From Prosapia bicincta (Eukaryota; Arthropoda; Insecta; Hemiptera; Cercopidae), in contig JBAIZL010000001.1 of assembly GCA_036971475.1 (NCBI GenBank), positions 280,825,925 to 280,889,924 on the forward strand: a stretch of 64,000 nt of DNA, in the 5' to 3' direction. Every line of letters starts with the position of its first letter. Position 1 is the first letter of the stretch. Below the pieces are notes generated by a model. That model was not told where the DNA came from. It saw only the letters and a list, made by a program, of their open reading frames with translations, and did not search any database. A program made the translations under genes and the position numbers. Shown here piece after piece: positions 49,330 through 61,268 of the stretch.

Positions 49330-50465
49330 TTATTTTAATCTCTCGTATAGACTTAGAAGCTCTCTCGTGTTGAATTCAAAACTTTCGTGTTAAATTCGAA
49401 GCCTAATCTCTCGTATAGAGTTCGAAGATCTCTCGTGTTGAATTCGAAACTATCGTGTTAAATTCGAAGCTTTATCTCTCGTAGACCTATAGAATTTGAA
49501 GCTCTCTCGTGTTGAATTCGAAACTATTGTTATATTCGAAGCCTAATCTCTCGTATAGAGTTCGAAGATCTCTCGTGTTGAACTCGAAACTATCGTGTTA
49601 AATTCGAAGCCTAATATCTCGTATAGAGTTCGAAGATCTCTCGTGTTGAATTCGAAACTATCGTGTTAAATTCGAAGCCTAATCTCTCGTATAGAGTTCG
49701 AAGATCTCTCGTGTTGAATTCGAAACTATCGTGTTAAATTCTAAGCTTAATCTCTCGTATAGAATTCGAAGATCTCTCGTGTTGAATTCGAAACTTTCGT
49801 GTTAAATTCGGAGCCTAATCTCTCGTATAGAGTTCGAAGATCTCTCGTGTTGAATTCGAAACTTTCGTGTTAAATTCGAAGCCTAATCTCTCGTATAGAG
49901 TTCGAAGATCTCTCGTGTTGAATTCGAAACTATCGTGTTAAATTCGAAGCTTTATCTCTCGTACAGAAATCGAAGCTGTCTTGTGTTGAATTCAAAACTT
50001 TTGTGTTAAATTCGAAGCTTAATCTCTCGAACAGAAATCGTATCTCTCGTGTTAAATTCGAAGCTTAATCTCTCGTACAGAAATCGAAACTCTCGTGTTA
50101 AATTCGAAGCTTTATCTCTTGTAGGCCTATAGAATTAGAAGCACTTTCGTGTTGAATTCGAAATTTTCGTATTAAATTCGAAGCCTAATCTCTTGTAGAC
50201 CTATAGAATTAGAAGCACTTTCGTGTTGAATTCGAAACTTTCGTGTTAAATTCTAAGCTTTATCTCTCGTACAGAAATCGTATCTTTAGTGTTAAATTCG
50301 AAGCTTTATCTCTCGTACAGAAATCGAAACTCTCTTGTGTTGAATTCAAAACTTTCGTGTTAAATTCGAAGCCTAATCTCTGGTATAGAGTTCGAATCTC
50401 TTTCGTGTTGAGTTCGAAACTTTCGTGTTAAATTCGAGGCTAGACTCTCGTATTGAATTCGAAGG
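49330..50465. repeat. 68-bp minisatellite built from about 22-bp sub-repeats
   Basis: The larger unit reads TCTCTCGTATAGAGTTCGAA, GATCTCTCGTGTTGAATTCG, AAACTATCGTGTTAAATTCG then AAGCCTAA. All three sub-repeats share YTCGTRTTRAATTCGAA, so the 68-bp unit arose by triplication of a 22-23 bp ancestor. The middle of the array (49380-49960) is regular; the right part (49960-50465) is rearranged and includes units with GTAGGCCTATAGAATT or ACAGAAATCG. TTCGAA palindromes occur roughly every 22 bp. Confidence 0.95.
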
Positions 50466-51055
50466 TTTATTTTGTATTTAAGAAAATTAATCAAGAAAAA
50501 TCTATATAGGCCTACAACTGAGATGATAAAACAGTAAGGTTCGCCAAGAGTTAAATTTCAAAAATTTAAACATTTATAAAATCTAGCCATTGTTTACTTT
50601 TTAGTTTGGCAGGTTACTTTAAATTTAAAAGAAAAAAGTATTTTGTTTTACACTTTATATAGTTATAAGTAATTGCTCTTAGTTTCAACGGTTATTTCCG
50701 TTTATTCATTTCAATTAAACCAGTAGCTTCTAAAACAATGCTGCTCACAATCACGTTAATTGTTCTCCGCAATCAAACATTTTAGACACAATTATACAGA
50801 TTTAGAAACAAAAATAATTAACACAGAAATATTGTTCATCCCCCCTCCATTGGGCCCCCGTCCAGCCCTCGTGACACTCATCTTCTGGCGAACTCAATCT
50901 TACATGCGCATACTGTTAGTAACCCTAAAGCTCGTGAAGGATTCAGGATAGAATTATGATTGCCCATGTACCAAGCTAATAAGTTCTTTCCATGATAAAA
51001 CCTACTGAAATAGTGAAATGAATCTGTACGGTAAGTGTCGCTCTATAAGCAGGAT
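50466..51055. other. Non-coding stretch
   Basis: No recognised feature. Confidence 0.4.
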
Positions 51056-51520
51056 CAGTGTCAGATTTAGAAGGGGGATTTGGGTCTCAAGCCACTCCCA
51101 AAATATCAAAAATTGAACATTTTTAATCTCTAAAATAACACTATAAATGTAAAATTAAATACCATTTCCGATATTTGCACTCGTCCTTAATTTAAATCTA
51201 TTTATTAATCAGTAGAATATGTTTACAATCCCATACCAACCCTTATAATAGCCTACCATACTCTAATCATTAATAAATACACCCACCCACAATGTAATAA
51301 ATAGTTGCTTTATATTGTAAATAATGGGTAAATGAGGCTAATTAATGATTGTATAATCCCATAGAATATGCCTATAACTATTTCCCTCGGATAGAATACC
51401 CTATGAATTTACACTATAGACCTAGTTACCATATTTCCTAAATATTTTCCTGGCCGGGGTTTCCTTCTCCTCGCCCCCCACCCACCTGCCCCCTCAAAAT
51501 ATTATCTTAATCCACCACTG
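51056..51520. mobile_element. hAT-like non-autonomous element (465 bp)
   Basis: The left end CAGTGTCAGATTTAGA and the reverse complement of the right end TCTTAATCCACCACTG match at 12 of 16 positions and resemble hAT termini (CAGTGGCGGATTTAGA-like). Both are followed inward by a G-rich/C-rich run (AAGGGGG and CCCCCT). Flanking octamers AGCAGGAT and AGTGGAAT match at 5 of 8, compatible with an old 8-bp duplication. No coding sequence. Confidence 0.5.
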
Positions 51521-52420
51521 AGTGGAATGAAATACCTGGCAAGAAAGAAAGCATGTAAGGTATATCCCGCAATTGATCATGCATGAGCCCTGAAGTATGG
51601 GATAACCATCCTTATGCTAATGGATAATTAGAGGTATTACCTTACAAATACCTTGCTAGTGAAGATATGGAGAGCAGTGTCCACTTCTTCTGCAGCATAT
51701 TTAGAAAAGAAACTTCTTATTGCGCAATCTATAAACGAACTACATAGGAGTCAACTGTAAAACATGACCTAATCATTTAGAAGTTTACATAAAAGAGTGA
51801 AACAATCCAAAGATTTCATCCCCAATAAATATTTGTCCCCCAGACAAAATGGCAGTTAATGCTAACAGCTGTTTTCGTCTTCCCTTACAGGTTTTTTAGA
51901 TGTTAGGTTTAAATCACTTTTAAATGCAATTTCTTATTTATTTAGAAATATTAATTTATTCTGTATGGACGTACATCTTTTTTGTTACTTTTAGGTTATG
52001 TAATGAACATGAGCACTAATTCATGACGTATATTTAAGGAATAGTTTATTATTTCCTAAAATTGTAATGGTGAATATAGTTATCTAATAAGCTTGTCAAT
52101 TACTTAAACTATCTTTATTACGTTGATATACTAGGACTTATTCGATATAATTATAAAATGTATAAATATGGTCAACTAGAAATTTTAATATAAAAAATGT
52201 AAGGTTTTAATAGAAAAAAACAAGTTTACGTTAAGTTCTATATAGTAACTTTAATGAGTTTGCTTTGTGATAATAGAATACACGATAAATATCGAAAGAG
52301 AAATTAAAATTTTCATAAGGTTTTCATATTATAAATAACATTTTTCTTAAATGTATACTTCTCTCGGCAATCCCACGATTATTAGTGTATTTTTAAATAC
52401 TTTATAATTCTTTATGAGAG
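51521..52420. other. Non-coding stretch
   Basis: AT-rich, nothing recognised. Confidence 0.4.
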
Positions 52421-52421
52421 T

Positions 52422-52780
52422 TTATTGAAAGTTGATAAAAATTTCTTGAAGTCCAAAGGCAACCTGATTGCAATGTCCTTGAAGATCCCATAACTGATCT
52501 AGGCTATCATTGTTTGTCTTTTTCGGTGTGTCTATAGCCACCGTCCTATGGAGAATACAAAGTGGATGTCTGCCTACGTGACTGACAGCACGTTCCGACC
52601 ATTTCCTACATCGCCCACGAGTAAGGTGCCAACGTCCATGGTGGCCTTTCCTAATGGCCGACAGCGGTGTAAAGGCAAGGCTATTTTTGTAATAGGAACA
52701 CTTTGTCAAATAATTCAAAACATTTTTACATGTACCTAACTGGCGCCCTGTGGGTGTTCTGCGTGACAATTGCGTATACT
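52422..52780. other. GC-richer unassigned block with open frames on both strands
   Basis: A 115-codon minus-strand frame (52422-52769) and a 63-codon plus-strand frame (52548-52739) overlap. The minus peptide is basic with His/Arg-rich and Cys-containing segments, but I match it to no family. It could be an exon relic, a transposon piece or chance. Confidence 0.2.
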
Positions 52781-53200
52781 TCGAAATATTTATTTAAAGT
52801 GTCAAATGAATTGTTTTATAAACTGCACACTTGTAGAAACTGTTACTCATAATGTTTTGCATTTTGTAAACTACCGTATTAATTTGTAATAATGATTTAG
52901 TACAAAATCAAAATTTGTGACTGAATTATTAATAGTATTTGTATTAAAGAATTATTTTTTGTTTTGTTATAGGCTTAATCTGTGTTTTGGCTAAGATCTA
53001 AATCGGTAATTTTCTGAGTGCCTCGCGATGTTAGCTCTTTTTCAGTTAACTTGCTCCGCATGCCGTCCTTCTATCGGAATTATCTATGTGTTGATCTAAC
53101 TGTTGACAATCTTCATAGACAGAAGTAGTCATCTATTATATATAGTTTCGACGTTTCGCTAGTATCTCATTTAGCATTGATGAGATGAGCCCAACAACAG
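52781..53200. other. Non-coding; GTTTCG-containing motif
   Basis: Near 53146-53190 the sequence ATAGTTTCGACGTTTCGCTA then CATTGATGAGATGAG resembles, in reverse complement, GAAAC-containing 3' motifs of the hammerhead-like group, but stems could not be paired convincingly. Confidence 0.2.
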
Positions 53201-53310
53201 TTGAAGAACTATCGGGGCAGCGATTTTATGCACTGTAAAATAAACGGATGTACTCCGGATAGTAACTACTCATCATATATTTTCATCTGTGAAGGAATGC
53301 GTGTGTGTGT
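53201..53310 (+). repeat. Dispersed repeat related to the 2.7-kb palindrome arm
   Basis: AAACGGATGTACTCCGGATA, 'GTAACTACTCATCATATATTTTCATC' and TGTGAAGGAATGCGT match the right arm and the complement of the left flank of the palindrome at 2640-2810. A TGTGTGTG run follows. Here the unit is single, showing that the palindrome is an inverted duplication of it. Confidence 0.8.
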
Positions 53311-54031
53311 GTTTATATCAAGGTCCAGTTTTCACTATCATTCCAATTTCCAGGTGTCAATTCCTCTCAGAAAAGGACTTATGAATTCCTTTTGACCATC
53401 TCCACTATTGTCGTCCTCTTATTAACTGTTTTTTTTTGGATTTTCATAGTAAAAACTGTTTCAGGATTCTTTCATGTATCTTTTTTCGACGCAACTTGAC
53501 CAGTCTAATAGTTTATCAAATTGTTATCCTTCCTAAAAAAGTCTATTCACCACAACAACTTCTTTGTTCTCCAATTTGAAATCTTTACTCTGCACCTTAC
53601 ACTTTAATTTTTTTTCTAGAGGTTGTTTATATGTTGATATATATTTTCTTCCTTGATGGTTAATCTGGAACTTTGGTAAGCTTTCTTGTCATGTATTTTA
53701 TATTCTTTATGAAACTTACAATATTAGAGACTTCAGTTAGTGTGTTTTATTTAAAAGGTAATCCTACAAACACTTCTGAGAATAAGAATTTTATAAAGTG
53801 TGACTTTCCTCTGTACTGTACTTGCTGACCAGTAGAACCCAATGATAGGAATGACCTAGAGTAGAAATAATTTGTAGGCTGGAGATGAATACCCATGGTT
53901 TTGGGTCAAAAAATCTTATATTTTTACACATATTTAGTATCTCTATGTTATTAAAACCCTTTCTTTAGCAAATTATCAGAAATGTAAACAAAAAAATTGA
54001 TTAGTTTTAACACATGATTAGGTATATAATA

Positions 54032-54036
<5 letters not shown>
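53311..54036. other. Non-coding stretch
   Basis: No recognised feature. Confidence 0.4.
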
Positions 54037-54093
<57 letters not shown>

Positions 54094-54256
54094 TTTTTTG
54101 GACTAGGAGACTGACAGACTTACCTTGGTAAGAGTCCACTCTGTAGTCTTGAAATAGAAACACATAAAAGCACTTAAACAATGATATATTTCAACCACAC
54201 AGTGGTCTTTGTCAATCGAAGAGAAAACACAAAAAGAAATATGAGAGAATGAAAAA

Positions 54257-54301
<45 letters not shown>
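54037..54301. repeat. Two (TA)n tracts enclosing a 170-bp segment
   Basis: TA tracts at 54037-54091 and 54265-54301 bracket a segment that includes ATTTCAACCACACAGTGGTC (54187-54206). On the minus strand this reads TTGACAAAGACCAC-TGT-GTGGTTGAAAT, a hairpin between a degraded CTGATGA-like box and GAAA, similar in layout to the hammerhead-like motifs elsewhere. Confidence 0.6.
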
Positions 54302-54307
<6 letters not shown>

Positions 54308-54487
54308 ATATAATATAATATAGATAATATTTATTAGTTTACAAAATTACCTGTATAATTTGCCTAATTTATAAATGTTGCTTATAAGAAACAGGGGGTG
54401 TTATGGGTAATGAAATCATGCCAACATAATGCTTTTATTTGTTTTAAAATTTATATTTATAACAAGATTTTATATACACTTATTAAT

Positions 54488-54696
54488 ATTTGTTGATTCC
54501 ATCTTCACGTGAGCTACTAGTTATCACTAAACACTTTTAAATGTTTATAAACTTGCCTATAGTAGCACTTACTTATATTTGTTGAGTTACGGTCTGAGTT
54601 GACAATGGGACACATCTCCCGAAACGGCCGTCCTCAACAAACATACGTAAGTGCTACTATAGGCAAGTTTATGAACATTTAAAAGTGTTTAATAAA
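54488..54696. mobile_element. Foldback element, copy 2 (209 bp)
   Basis: Starts ATTTGTTGATTCCATCTTCA. Long inverted arms run from AAACACTTTTAAATGTTTAT through ACTTGCCTATAGTAGCACTT to TTGTTGAG, and back at 54633-54690. The centre keeps CGGTCTGAGTTGACAATGGG and CGAAACGGCCGTCC. The 9-mer CTTATTAAT is found at both 54479-54487 and 54697-54705, an exact target duplication. Confidence 0.9.
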
Positions 54697-55531
54697 CTTA
54701 TTAATATTCATAAACTTAATTTACATAGCTCATGATTCTACTGAATGTAATCTTTTATATTAAGCAATTATTTTTCATGTAATTTATGAAAACATTTATT
54801 ATTTACAGTGAGGCATAAGTTAACTTTGCACTTTGTATATACAGTCTGTGTTGTTGAGCTAATACATACTTTGCATTGATCTTTCTTGGCTACCTTGTCT
54901 GGTATGTGATTTAAACCATCAAAGCGCACATCAGGAATTGGAAATATAGATACAGGTCTTTTAGCTCATTGTTGCACTGGAAATAGTGGTAACACTTAAC
55001 GGCTGTCCTCTCTTCTTTTTTGATATTGATTTCCCTGCCAATATTAGGTATGCTGCTGAGTTTGCAGCAAGAACGTTTTTGGAGTAACTTTTTGTTGTCC
55101 CAGATGACGTCGGTATAAAAGCCACCCATTTACAACTACTATCGAAAAACACCAGGAAACAATACGCATGTACCATTTTTGTGATCTCAGACTCATTCTA
55201 TGGAGTTCAAGTAGCATTTTGGCAAGATCAACTCATCCCATGTACTTCACAACAATATCTGGTCTTGGGATATCAGTAAATTGTTTGTCAGCTACAGAGA
55301 ATCATCAACAATATGCCATGGGTTCAACACCAGCATATGTTGATAGCAAGTTTATGCATTTTCTGTCAATCAATCGAACTAAAGTTATTTTGCTTGTTGT
55401 CTCCTCTCGGTAGTCATAGAAGCCACTCCTAATTCTTCCCGAATTGCAGCTATTTCATTTCCTTCATTAGAGGCACTGACATTTTCAAATTGAGAATCTA
55501 AAACTCTGGAATCATTATTAATCACTCCTAC

Positions 55532-55654
55532 CTGAAATTGAAACAAAACCAGAGCATTAGTTGAACTTATTGGTTAGCTACAGTTACTCAATATTGTGAA
55601 TCACGGTGAGCCTAAATTAACAGAATCATTATTGTTTTTTAATTAAATAATTAC
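55532..55654 (-). other. Candidate intron in the piggyBac-derived pseudogene
   Basis: On the minus strand the segment starts GTAATT after CAG and ends TTGTTTCAATTTCAG, a pyrimidine-rich acceptor. The frames on both sides join in phase (KDQ to VGV). Presence of an intron suggests a domesticated-type or intron-containing element copy rather than a processed one. Confidence 0.5.
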
Positions 55655-55686
55655 CTGATCTTTCAGAATTTCATTACGATTATTTT

Positions 55687-55939
55687 TATTTGTTGATTCC
55701 ATCTTCATGTGAGCTACTAGTTTTCACTAAAAACTTGTAAATATTTACAAACTTGCTGATAGTAGCACTTACTTATATTTATTACTTACAATACTCACAA
55801 AATACACCCACACCACCATAATATCCCACCCCTTTGAGATCAGTTACAGTCTGAGTTGACAATGGTACATATCTCCCGAACAACAAATATAATTAAGTGC
55901 TACTATAGGCAAGTTTGTAAATATTTACAAGTTTTTAAT
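55687..55939. mobile_element. Foldback element, copy 3 (253 bp), inside a piggyBac exon
   Basis: TTTGTTGATTCCATCTTCAT leads into inverted arms (ACTTGTAAATATTTACAAAC near 55734 and GTTTGTAAATATTTACAAGT near 55915). The centre retains ACACCCACACCACCATAATA as in copy 1. The 9-mer GATTATTTT is present at 55678-55686 and 55940-55948, an exact target duplication. Removing the element and one 9-mer restores a continuous frame of the piggyBac exon apart from one stop. Confidence 0.9.
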
Positions 55940-56192
55940 GATTATTTTGTTATTCTCTAATTTCTAAAATGCTATTCCACTTCATACCCTCTGCCAAGAT
56001 AACAAAATTTGTCAAAGATGCTTCATTTTGAAGTTTATAACTTTGATTTATAACTACAGACCCATCAGTATGACTGTCATCATCATCATCATCTGATACA
56101 TCACCATTCGGAATATCAATATATTTTATAAATTCATCATCAGGTAAATTCAGTAAATTTTCTAAATCGCATTCAGTTAGGTGTCCAAACAT

Positions 56193-58564
56193 AGTGAGAA
56201 ATCTTGAAATATTACAAAATACCTTAGTTCAAACTGTGAAAAACAGTGTACTCGTACAAATCATGTAGCATACTATCTACTAACACAAGTATTGTGAAAA
56301 AAATGTACATTTAGTACCACAGTTTCTTATAAGCAACTCGCAATGTTTTGCATAGTACTACCTGAAAATAGATTCAGATGGTCAATTTATTAAACAAATT
56401 GAAAATAGGATGTACACCAATAACTAAAAATTTTGTCATATATGAAACCCTTTAAAATCACTAATTTTCACTTAATTTATTTCATCACATTTCAGCAAAC
56501 CCTTTCCCGCTTTTTCCTCATGAAGTGCTGCTCCCTGGTGACAAATATATGAAGTAATCTCATGTTTGCAATACAAAACTGTGATAAGTAATGGTTTAAA
56601 CCGAAAATAAGAGAAATATATGACTAAAAAGTTGATGTTTCTTCTAAGCAATGCTGGTAAAGAAAGTCTTTAAGAAAGTTGTTAAAGGATTTTTAAACAT
56701 TACCAGTTACATGAATGAAATGAACAATTAAAAGACACCAATGAAACTAGTGTTATAGAAAGCATGCATATACATTTACACCAATTTTCAGACGATTTAT
56801 GTGATAACTAGTTAACATTAGCCAATTATAAATTTTATTTGGAATTGGTTTATTCAGCACACTGTGCTAATATTCCAAATCAATTACACCAGACTTTGAC
56901 TGATTTACCTACCCTGGGCTAAGTAACTTTTGTTTCATTATAGATTCTAATACATTTGTTGTGTTAATATGAAGCAAGATTATAAAAATGAATTATTTCA
57001 CTATGATAAAAAAAAAGGGATATTTTGAACATTTCATGTACACTTCATTCAGATTTTAATGTTTTAAAATAATAATTAAACAATTTAAATGTAATACATA
57101 GTTAATAAAAAACACAATTTCTCATCATGGGATTTTATGTCATAACTAATTTCCTTAAAATACAACAAAAAATGTATTAAAAGCACCTAGTTTCTTCTTG
57201 TCATTTTCTTATCAATTTGCCTTTAATGGAGAAAATTCTTGAAAATATTAATTAACATCTCCAAATTTCGTCATACTTTTTCTATACTTAGTTTTTTTTA
57301 TTCTTACATAATAGAGCTACAGATTCAGTCTATTAATCATGTTATTCTTATTCATGTTACATGATAATTAGTAGCCGCTTCCTATTTCAGAACTCATGGT
57401 TATAATGGTATCTATAAAAGACCTACCTATGTAAAAAAATTTAAACATATAAAACCTTTATAGTACTGGTTTCAAGATCTTCCAATTAAATTTTGTTACT
57501 TGCTTATAATAAGCTGATCTTTGCTTCAGGTTCCTTACTTGGTTACAATAAAAATCTTAACTTTATCGCAATGATTTATATTTATTGTACTATCATTTAT
57601 AGAATATTGTATAAAAATGTTTCCAAATAGAAAGATTTTCCCCTGAAATTCAAATTCAAAGCAATGAAAATTTGTGCCATAATAAATGCCAACCATGGGC
57701 AGAGTTAAGGGGGAGGCAAGGAGGCATTGCCCCCAACATTCTGGGATAGTTCCATTATTTTTTTGTAGTCAAAAGCCTACAATGAACTCATTCAACTACA
57801 AAAATAATATTAAAGCTGACAAAAAATACACTTGACAGTATCCGTTGTTATTTTGATCATATGCAAGTTATTTTCTAAAAATGACTAAGTTTAAAGACAA
57901 ATATGTAATTTATTTAAATCTTATAAGTCATATTGTTCAAAATGAAATTTTAGGATTTGTTTCAGGCGAAGTTTGGCATTCAACATTATGTTTCTCATAG
58001 CAAAACAAAATCAGGCTTATTTTGGACTTACAACTTTGCAAAATTTAAACAAATTTTAATTTTTTTATTTTTTGACAGAGATCATTGTGTAGAAATATTT
58101 CAATAGTGTGATAAGTTTTTATATGCGTCTATTTATTTATTTTCAAGAGATTCATTCCAAGATTGTCCAATGATTCTCAAAGCATCTAAAACATTGAATT
58201 GTTTCCAAAAATCTTCAACAGAGAGCTTGTTCTGTCTCATAGGTTTATGCAGATGCACAAATGATCTTCTTGTGTAATAAGCTTTATGTTTTGATGACGC
58301 CTTGATCCATCGGTTGAAGTCAATTATTTGCGTTTGGTGGCAAAAATATCACTTTCACGCGTGTATCGAAATTAGTTATAGTAGGAGGATGGCCGGATGT
58401 ATTATACACGAGATACAAGATCATTGTATATTCTGAAATGGCTAAAGATATTGACAATGAATATGTCAAGTTCCCTTGAACTTGAAAGTGAAAATAGTGT
58501 TTCAATTGAATTTTGCAGAGAACAAGTGAACATACATTGAGTTGTTCTATGGAAGCATTAGCAC
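56193..58564. other. AT-rich non-coding stretch
   Basis: About 2.4 kb without supported coding. At about 57695-57745 the sequence GGGCAGAGTTAAGGGGGAGG and CATTGCCCCC resembles a hAT-type end, but no partner end was found. Confidence 0.4.
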
Positions 58565-59237
58565 CAGTTATAGGGATGGACGATATTTTTTGTCACAATG
58601 ACTTTGTAGCTGGTGGTACCACTGACAAATATGGAAAGTGCCAGTTCCAGTGACAATGGATCTATCAGAAGTTGCCTCTGTTGGGATTGGGCAAAAAGTT
58701 GCAGTCACTGGGTGAAGCGGCTGTCATTGGTTGATTTGTCGCTGTCACTGGCTCTGCTCTCATCGTTCGGTTCACAGCGCCGATTATCATGCAGTGTCAT
58801 TGATTAAAGGGCATAGGGGGGTGTCTCCATTGTGATTGAGCAAAATGTCGCTGTCGCAACTGAAAAGTTACTGACATTTTACCACTGATGTCATTGGTTG
58901 GTTTGTCGCTATCACTGGTGCTACTCATTTACGTCGTGTGTAGATGGTCAATTTGTGTCAGGTTTCAAGATAGTGACAATGTGTACAGTAAACGCTATTT
59001 CGTACTCAGTAGTTTGTTCTTAATTTCATGGGAGTTAATTTTTAAATAAAATAAGCCTTCCAATAAAGAAAAAACAAGGCGTAGAATCATTCCACCAGTG
59101 TGGTATGCCTCCTTGTTATTGGCACATACAGAGCAGTCTCAGTACTCCTTGTCACCAGTAAGTCACTGTTCCAAACCTGGCACTGTCACTAAAATCATCG
59201 ATCCGTTAAAGTCACTGGATCGACTATCCCTAACCAG
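58565..59237. mobile_element. hAT-like non-autonomous element (673 bp), tentative
   Basis: The left end CAGTTATAGGGATGGACGAT and the reverse complement of the right end (CTGGTTAGGGATAGTCGATC) align with small indels. The interior holds two diverged copies of a segment with GTCATTGGTTGRTTTGTCGC followed by TATCACTGG or TGTCACTGG (about 58705-58755 and 58895-58925) and many CACTG/CAGTG motifs. Flanking octamers ATTAGCAC and TTACACAT are only partly alike. No transposase. Confidence 0.4.
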
Positions 59238-61041
59238 TTACACATACCACATTGGAAATGATAATGTTGTTTCAATACGGGTAATTCAAATGCTTCTAAG
59301 AAATTAGATCCATAATTTTTGGAACCTATAGAACTTTCCATAATATAAGCAATAGCAGAAAGGAGTGTAATGTCCCTAAAGTGTAACCATATGTGCTACA
59401 GTTACATAAAGTTACATGATATATTACACCTATTTGGTGCCAATTAGTAATAACTATGCAAACCTCAACCAAATTACATCTTCTCCCACTTCATGTTTAA
59501 TGCCCAACATGAAATTTATTCTTAGTTAGGAAACATTTTAAATATTTATCCTATACTTTTAAGCACTGTATAATGAAATAGTTTAAAAGGTTTAAATAAC
59601 TCTTAGTTCGGATGTTTTAGAACAAAGTTAAACCTTGTTTTGTTTACTTCAGAATTTGCGTTCTCAACCCTTACACTCAGATAAAATCTCTTTTATAACA
59701 ATGCTCTTGCATATTTCATTAGTAAAGAACTTGTTAATCAGCTTGAACAGTTTTAAATTTAAATTAAAACTCTCTCAGATGAATTTGTCACTGAAATTAT
59801 ACAAGAATAATATTAAATAAATATATTTCAGTTATTTTACTTCTTTGCATTTTTAAGCATTTAATAAAGTTTATCTGAAATAAAACAAAATTCTGTCCTT
59901 ACGAAATACAAAAATTTGAAACCAGAAAAAAAACAGGTCATTTAAATTCCAGAAAAATTATTTGAATTATGCTATACATTCGTTTATAGGACCATACACC
60001 ACAGGAAAAGAAAAATACAATTAAGATTTTACATTATGTTAATAAAGGAAGATGTTTATTTTACAAAATTTAGAAATTTACTACGCAAAGTTAAAAAAAA
60101 AGAAAATGTAATAAACAAACAAATAGAGTTGACATTATTTTTAAAAGTTTAAAATTATTAATTAGCTAAATGCAAGGAGTCAAGAGTATACCAATAAGAA
60201 GCAAGAAGTGATGTAGGTGTGGCTAACATTATATAAAGACAGATTCAAGATCTAGGCGAACAGTACTATTTAAGTTTTGAAAATGAACTAAACGAGTCAA
60301 CAAAAAAAATATTTTAAATTAAGAAAGGTATAAAAATGTACTCAAATATATACAAGCAGAATATAGAAAAGAAATGAAGATGAGTATATTATGATTTACA
60401 ATTGTTACTCTCAGTCTTATTTGTTTACTTGGTCTGACATAGTTAATCTACAGTTCATTTTTTAAAAACATCACATTGCAATACTTTGTGACATCTTTCT
60501 TCTGTATGTATTTTATTGTGTTGTTACAGATGATTTAACATATCCATAAAATTTGAAAATATTATGAAACAATTATTTTAAAAAATTTCTTTTAATTCAA
60601 AAAAGTCCTTCTTATTAAATAAATTCAGTATGATTGAGTGTATCGTGGTGGCATATTATCCATCAAATTTAAGATTAAGGTTTGTATACATGACTTACAA
60701 ATGTGTGTCCTAAACTTATAACTTAAAACAAAAAATTTCCAAAAAAATCACCCTACTGGTATCAGAGAACAAATAATAAATTATTTCCTACACAGTCAAA
60801 GTCTACAGTTGATATTTGCTAAACATTTTCATAATCCATTGTAGGTAAATGTAGACTTACTGGCATGAGCTGAAGAGATCAAGCGGTGCAAGGAGAAAAA
60901 AAAGAGGCGAAAGAATAGATTATATTACAATAAAGTAAAGTAATCTCAAAAATTCAGAGTCCCGATTTTTTGAGTTTCTGTTAAATTTGAGCCTATTTAT
61001 ATTTGAGTCTATTTTATCTATTTGAAAGAAAATATAATGCC
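59238..61041. other. AT-rich non-coding stretch
   Basis: About 1.8 kb, no recognised gene or repeat. Confidence 0.45.
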
Positions 61042-61268
61042 GGCTTCCAAAAATTGTTTATAGCCATACAGTACGCAAAGGAAATAAGTCAGGCTTCCAA
61101 GAAATGTTCATATCAATACGGTATGGAAAATAAATGAGTCGGGCTTCTAATACATGTTCATATCAGTACGATATGCAAAAGAATTGAGTTGTCTTTTCAA
61201 GAAATGTTTATACCAATATGGTATGCAGAATAAATGACTCACACTTCCAAGAAATGTTCATATAAGTT
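61042..61268. repeat. 50-bp tandem repeat, about 4.5 copies
   Basis: CTTCCAAGAAATGTTCATAT-type starts occur at 61044, 61094, 61144, 61193 and 61244. Each unit also has CAATACGGTATGCAAA and TAAATGAGTC. Divergence between units is moderate. Confidence 0.9.

Larger units (their letters stand above)
54810..56192 (-). pseudogene. piggyBac-derived (PGBD-like) transposase pseudogene with an intron
   Basis: The N-terminal exon (56192 leftwards) starts with an ATG frame of 80 codons containing FIKYIDIPNGDVSDDDDDD, the acidic start typical of this family. It is interrupted by foldback copy 3, and beyond it reads on as NRNEILKDQ to a CAG|GTAA donor at 55655/55654. A 123-bp intron ends TTTCAG at 55532; the next exon opens VGVINNDSRVLDS. 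After a large deletion, shifted frames give LLSTYAGVEPM, then MG, a stop, VDLA, then VVNGWLLYRR (about 55110). The C-terminus is RFDGLNHIPD with KCKVNLC (about 54930-54820). Stops and frameshifts are numerous. Most of the catalytic domain is missing. Confidence 0.8.

Noticed and set aside
52422..52769. 115-codon minus-strand frame as a gene
   Set aside because: No recognisable domain, overlaps an opposite-strand frame, and no promoter or splice context was found.
57695..57745. hAT-type element starting at GGGCAGAGTTAAGGGGGAGG
   Set aside because: No inverted partner end or 8-bp duplication could be found within several kilobases.
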